Assembly (NCBI RefSeq): GCF_900130045.1
Contig: NZ_FQXT01000001.1
Span: forward strand, 186,001-250,000
Reading direction: 5' to 3'
Origin: Leeuwenhoekiella palythoae
GTDB taxonomy: Bacteria; Bacteroidota; Bacteroidia; Flavobacteriales; Flavobacteriaceae
Length of the DNA stretch: 64,000 nucleotides
Shown here: positions 63,390 through 64,000 of the stretch, piece after piece
How positions within the stretch are numbered: position 1 is the first letter of the stretch
Layout: every line of letters begins with the position of its first letter
Position numbers and translations under genes: made by a program
The notes under the pieces: generated by a model
Databases searched by the model: none
The model's input: the letters and a program-made list of their open reading frames with translations, nothing else
What the model was told of the DNA's origin: nothing

Positions 63390-64000
63390 CTACTGCTTTT
63401 GCTCAGGCTGAGCAAAAAGATCAAGATACGCCTGACCTAAAAATTCTGTAATCATACTTGCGGTCAAGCCCTCATAAGCGGTGTGGTTGATCGCAATATC
63501 GGCTGCCTTCCCATGTAAATAAACTCCAAAAATTGCCGCAGTTAAAGCATCATAGCCCTGAGCCATCAATCCTGTTATAATTCCCGTTAGAACATCACCA
63601 CTTCCACCGGTTGCGAGTCCGGGATTTCCAGTGTTATTTACGTAGTACTTTCCATCAAAAACGGTTATGGTATGCGCATCTTTTAGCACTAAAACGCAAT
63701 TGTATTTTTTGCTGAATGCTTCGGCTTTTTTCAACTTTTCAAAATCATCTTCCCACGTACCTATTAAGCGCTCTAGCTCTTTGGGGTGCGGTGTAAGTAC
63801 GCTATACTTCGGTAAAAACTCTAAAAATTCTTGATTTTCTGATAATATATTTAAGGCGTCAGCATCAACAACAAGAGGGATTTTATTTGCTTTTAAAAAT
63901 GTTTTTAAAGCTTGCTGAGTAATCTTTTCAGTCCCTAACCCGGGACCAACTCCTATAACCGTAGGAGCAAGATCAAATTGAATTTCTTCCAGGTATTTCC
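63390..64000 (-). CDS. nnrD: ATP/ADP-dependent NAD(P)H-hydrate dehydratase, partial (5' end outside window)
   Basis: Repairs NAD(P)H damaged by hydration. Only the C-terminal 203 codons are in the window; the frame stays open to base 64000, although a shorter reading from a TTG at 63734 is possible. Visible motifs are VVDADALNIL, LTPHPKELERL and the glycine-rich GLATGGSGDVLTGIITGLMAQG, all from the carbohydrate-kinase-like fold. The C-terminus ends FAQPEQKQ. In most bacteria this domain is fused to an N-terminal NnrE epimerase, which would lie beyond the window edge. Confidence 0.9.
   Translation of the reverse strand, partial: KYLEEIQFDLAPTVIGVGPGLGTEKITQQALKTFLKANKIPLVVDADALNILSENQEFLEFLPKYSVLTPHPKELERLIGTWEDDFEKLKKAEAFSKKYNCVLVLKDAHTITVFDGKYYVNNTGNPGLATGGSGDVLTGIITGLMAQGYDALTAAIFGVYLHGKAADIAINHTAYEGLTASMITEFLGQAYLDLFAQPEQKQ

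Overview
The window reads as chromosomal DNA of a member of the Flavobacteriaceae (phylum Bacteroidota). The evidence is low-to-moderate GC, almost no Shine-Dalgarno sequences, a menaquinone-only gene pair (menD with isochorismate synthase), a Bacteroidota-type arginine cluster with an argF' transcarbamylase, and several families largely confined to this phylum (DUF6146, DUF6787, the 520-residue helical protein at 20.4-21.9 kb). I would guess a marine genus close to Leeuwenhoekiella, but cannot confirm that. I saw no rRNA, tRNA, CRISPR array, transposase, integrase or phage gene.

Layout. 0-3.4 kb: menaquinone genes menD, isochorismate synthase and a hotdog thioesterase (minus strand). 3.5-7.6 kb: an alpha/beta hydrolase, a noncoding transcription unit resembling its neighbour, a secreted leucine-rich-repeat protein, an outer-membrane phospholipase-like protein and an OmpH/Skp-like chaperone. 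7.7-13.2 kb: dnaK, a single-chain dihydroxyacetone kinase and L-serine deaminase. 13.2-17.2 kb: a 1124-residue secreted MACPF/ankyrin protein and an NTF2-like secreted protein. 17.3-21.9 kb: panB, an RluA-type pseudouridine synthase that lacks a normal start codon, a duplicated Cys-rich protein, a DMT transporter and a helical-repeat protein. 22-26.4 kb: leuA, then leuCDB. 26.5-33.5 kb: an SRPBCC protein and a complete RND efflux operon with a small secreted protein upstream. 33.7-42.8 kb: an arginine operon transcribed from an acyl-glutamate synthase-like GNAT through argG, argC, proC, argD, argF', argB and argE to argH. 43.2-51.8 kb: gapN, and the ilvD-ilvB-ilvN-ilvC-ilvA operon. 52.2-64 kb: an aldo/keto reductase, DUF3861, GNAT, an ALDH, ychF, ferredoxin, a LuxC-like reductase, serC-serA, a DUF937 protein, DUF6146, DUF6787 and a truncated nnrD.

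The strongest unannotated signals are two leader peptides. Upstream of ilvD is a 17-codon ORF with six Ile/Leu/Val codons, followed by mutually exclusive pause, antiterminator and terminator hairpins ending in a T9 tract: a complete ribosome-mediated attenuator. Upstream of the arginine operon is a 45-codon ORF whose last eight residues are RRRERRRP (six Arg), followed by competing short stems. Together they suggest that both operons sense charged-tRNA supply during leader translation. Other points of interest are the MACPF-ankyrin fusion, the promoter/terminator duplication around a likely small RNA beside the LRR gene, the in-frame start-less RluA gene behind panB, Ser at the specificity position of ArgF' (favouring a succinylated arginine pathway), and a perfect hairpin enclosing the ilvA start codon.
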